Translations under genes and position numbers: made by a program | NCBI GenBank assembly: GCA_041395165.1 | Contig: JAWLBA010000012.1 | Location: 1-46,329 of the forward strand | Direction: 5' to 3' | DNA length: 46,329 nucleotides | DNA from: JAIBCM01 sp041395165 | GTDB taxonomy: Bacteria; Verrucomicrobiota; Verrucomicrobiia; JADLBR01; JAIBCM01 | Shown: piece after piece, positions 44,789-46,329 of the stretch | Numbering within the stretch: the first letter of the stretch is position 1 | How the letters are laid out: every line of letters starts with the position of its first letter | The notes under the pieces: generated by a model | What the model saw: the letters and a program-made list of their open reading frames with translations, nothing else | Told to the model about the DNA's origin: nothing | Database searches by the model: none

Positions 44789-46329
44789 TGAAAACGTTAA
44801 AACATTTTTTCTTTTTGATCACTTTTTGTTGTATCGCCGCCAATGGAGTTTGGGCTTATAATAATGGGTGTGGCAATGATGGGCCCGATGATGATTGTCA
44901 GGATGATGTCGGATCGAATCCGATTAATCCGCATCGAGCTTGCATTCGTCGAGAAGTGACCGATTTGAGCACGTTTGGGAATGCTCCGATAACTTTTACG
45001 CGTTATTTTATTAGCCGCTATCGAACGTTTACTCAGGCTAAATGGGAGATGGGTGCAGCCAATGTGTGGCAGCATAATTGGAATTTTGAAATGCGGGAAT
45101 CGAGCCTTTCGAGTTTTGGTTTTAAAAATTTGATTGTGCGCTATCCGCGAGGCAGGGAATATGTTTTTTCGGCTGTGGATCAAAGCGGCTCGGTGCGCGT
45201 GCCGAGCGCCGATTGGGGAGATCGGTTGTATGTTTCTCAAAATACTTTTACCCTCATTACGCCACAGGGCGAAGAATATGTTTTTCAAAAATTAGGAGCG
45301 AATTTTTATCAGTTGCAACAAATTAAAAACGGTCAGGGTTTTGTTTGGAGTTTAGAATATGACGGAAATAATCGCCTCATGAAAATTAAAAATAATTTTA
45401 ATCGCTGGCTTGCGATCGATCGGGAGACCGTGGACAATGTGGTGCGTATCAAACGCGTTTACAGCAATGATGGGCGCGAAGTCACTTATCATTATTCGGT
45501 TTGGGATCCAAGCGGTGATGCCATTTTGACCGAGGTTCATTATCCGGCTGGTGAAAAAGCGATTTATCATTATGTGGGGCGTTTGAATGAAAAAGAAGGC
45601 GATCCCATTTTAGCGAGCGCTTCAGATCCTACTTATCGAGGCAATGGAGCTAAGATTCGCTATGTTTACAATTATAATGCGAACTATGAACCTTATGGAT
45701 TTGTTGCGGGCATCGTGTTGGAAGAAAGAAATTTGGAAACCGATCAACTTATCATTACTTTGCCGGGAGGTTCAGGGGATTATCCGCAAATTTTGGAAGG
45801 CAACGGCAGTGAAGTCACTCGCAAATATGACAAAGGCCAACTCAAAGAAAGTTGGGATGCGGAAGGCCGCAAAAAAATCTTCATGCGCACGGCTGGTGGC
45901 TATGGCTACGTGGAAACGGTTACTGCGCCTAATGGCGGCGTGACCAGTTTTCAGCGCGATTATGCGGGACGCATTTTAGTTAAGACTAATCCACTAGGCG
46001 GTCAGCAAAGTGCTAGCTATAACGCCAAAGGATTTATTACCTCAGAAAAAGATGAGTTGGGTCATGTGACAACTTATGAGCGCGATGCGAATAATTTTCT
46101 TTTAAAGCAAACTTATCCCAATGGAAGTTTTGAACAGTGGACTTACAACGCTGACGGTCAACCTTTGACTTATCGCCAAAGAAACGGAGCCGTTTTTACC
46201 TACACTTATTACAACGACAATGAAATGGGCGGCATGAAAGGCGATTTAAAAACCGAGACAAATCCTTATGGCGATGTGACCACTTACACTCATGATGCGG
46301 CGGGTAATGTCAAAACTTTTACTGACGCT
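44788..46329 (+). CDS. YD-repeat (RHS-like) secreted protein, 5' part; gene continues past the window
   Basis: 514 codons are open from ATG 44788 to the window edge with no stop. A signal peptide (FFFLITFCCIAANGVWAY) leads to an acidic Cys-containing segment. YD-like repeats then follow: YDGNNRLMKIKNN, YDKGQLKESWDAEGRK, YDANNFLLKQTYPNGS, YNADGQPLTYRQRNGA and THDAAGNVKTFTD, spaced about 20 residues. RHS/YD proteins form beta-cocoons that carry C-terminal toxins or act as surface proteins; the C-terminus lies outside, so no toxin can be named. It is coupled to the preceding small exported-protein gene. Confidence 0.88.
   Translation, partial: MKTLKHFFFLITFCCIAANGVWAYNNGCGNDGPDDDCQDDVGSNPINPHRACIRREVTDLSTFGNAPITFTRYFISRYRTFTQAKWEMGAANVWQHNWNFEMRESSLSSFGFKNLIVRYPRGREYVFSAVDQSGSVRVPSADWGDRLYVSQNTFTLITPQGEEYVFQKLGANFYQLQQIKNGQGFVWSLEYDGNNRLMKIKNNFNRWLAIDRETVDNVVRIKRVYSNDGREVTYHYSVWDPSGDAILTEVHYPAGEKAIYHYVGRLNEKEGDPILASASDPTYRGNGAKIRYVYNYNANYEPYGFVAGIVLEERNLETDQLIITLPGGSGDYPQILEGNGSEVTRKYDKGQLKESWDAEGRKKIFMRTAGGYGYVETVTAPNGGVTSFQRDYAGRILVKTNPLGGQQSASYNAKGFITSEKDELGHVTTYERDANNFLLKQTYPNGSFEQWTYNADGQPLTYRQRNGAVFTYTYYNDNEMGGMKGDLKTETNPYGDVTTYTHDAAGNVKTFTDA

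Noticed and set aside
44797..45288. 163-codon minus-strand open frame
   Set aside because: It lies opposite the signal peptide and YD-repeat region, whose plus-strand frame is open to the window edge and shows real repeats. The minus-strand product is Ile/His/Ser-rich with no domain.

Overview
This window is AT-rich, tightly packed bacterial chromosome from a Gram-negative organism: it encodes outer-membrane lipoprotein signals, a TolC-family channel and a twin-arginine copper oxidase. The RsmH with an unusual N-terminal extension, the circularly permuted ATP-grasp/alpha-E/transglutaminase cluster and the large YD-repeat protein would fit a member of the PVC group, most likely Verrucomicrobiota. 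That placement is inference, because there is no rRNA here. No tRNA, rRNA, insertion sequence, prophage or CRISPR array was seen.

Layout. 1-3.6 kb is accessory: a gene tail, a small membrane protein, a YcaC-like hydrolase, two tandem DUF4160/DUF2442 pairs (the second DUF2442 broken) and an OLD-type ATPase/TOPRIM protein. 3.7-10 kb holds a tRNA-dihydrouridine synthase, a copper-type TolC lipoprotein plus a badly disrupted multicopper oxidase, an old-yellow-enzyme reductase and a DUF3050 protein. 10-24.2 kb is almost all minus strand: rsmH, a zinc-finger membrane protein, the pyruvate dehydrogenase pair aceE-aceF, a translationally coupled run (phosphofructokinase, permuted ATP-grasp, alpha-E, ATP-grasp/alpha-E fusion, transglutaminase), pterin dehydratase, a DUF1232 protein and an aquaporin.

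24.3-31.6 kb is plus strand. larE, thiG and thiH form one unit, and thiS lies 2.5 kb downstream. A small island separates them: a metzincin-like protein, a truncated duplicate of thiH and an Ala-rich protein. pepF follows thiS. 31.7-38.5 kb is minus strand: tyrS, rpsA, a cyclophilin, ygfZ and a secreted papain-like/VWA fusion. 38.7-46.3 kb is plus strand: tadA-queG, dnaA with candidate DnaA boxes and repeated elements on both sides, a fused UbiA prenyltransferase, maf, and a small exported protein overlapping the start of a YD-repeat protein that runs off the window.

A cross-cutting feature is reading-frame damage. At least ten genes, including the normally essential rpsA, tyrS, rsmH and probably pfk, are interrupted by one-base indels, often in A/T homopolymers. 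The lesions cluster at 6.2-7.2 kb, 19.7-19.95 kb and especially 31.7-35.3 kb, while 22.8-31.6 kb and 35.6-46.3 kb look clean. Sequence error is the simplest explanation, so 'broken' housekeeping genes here should not be read as gene loss without read-level support.
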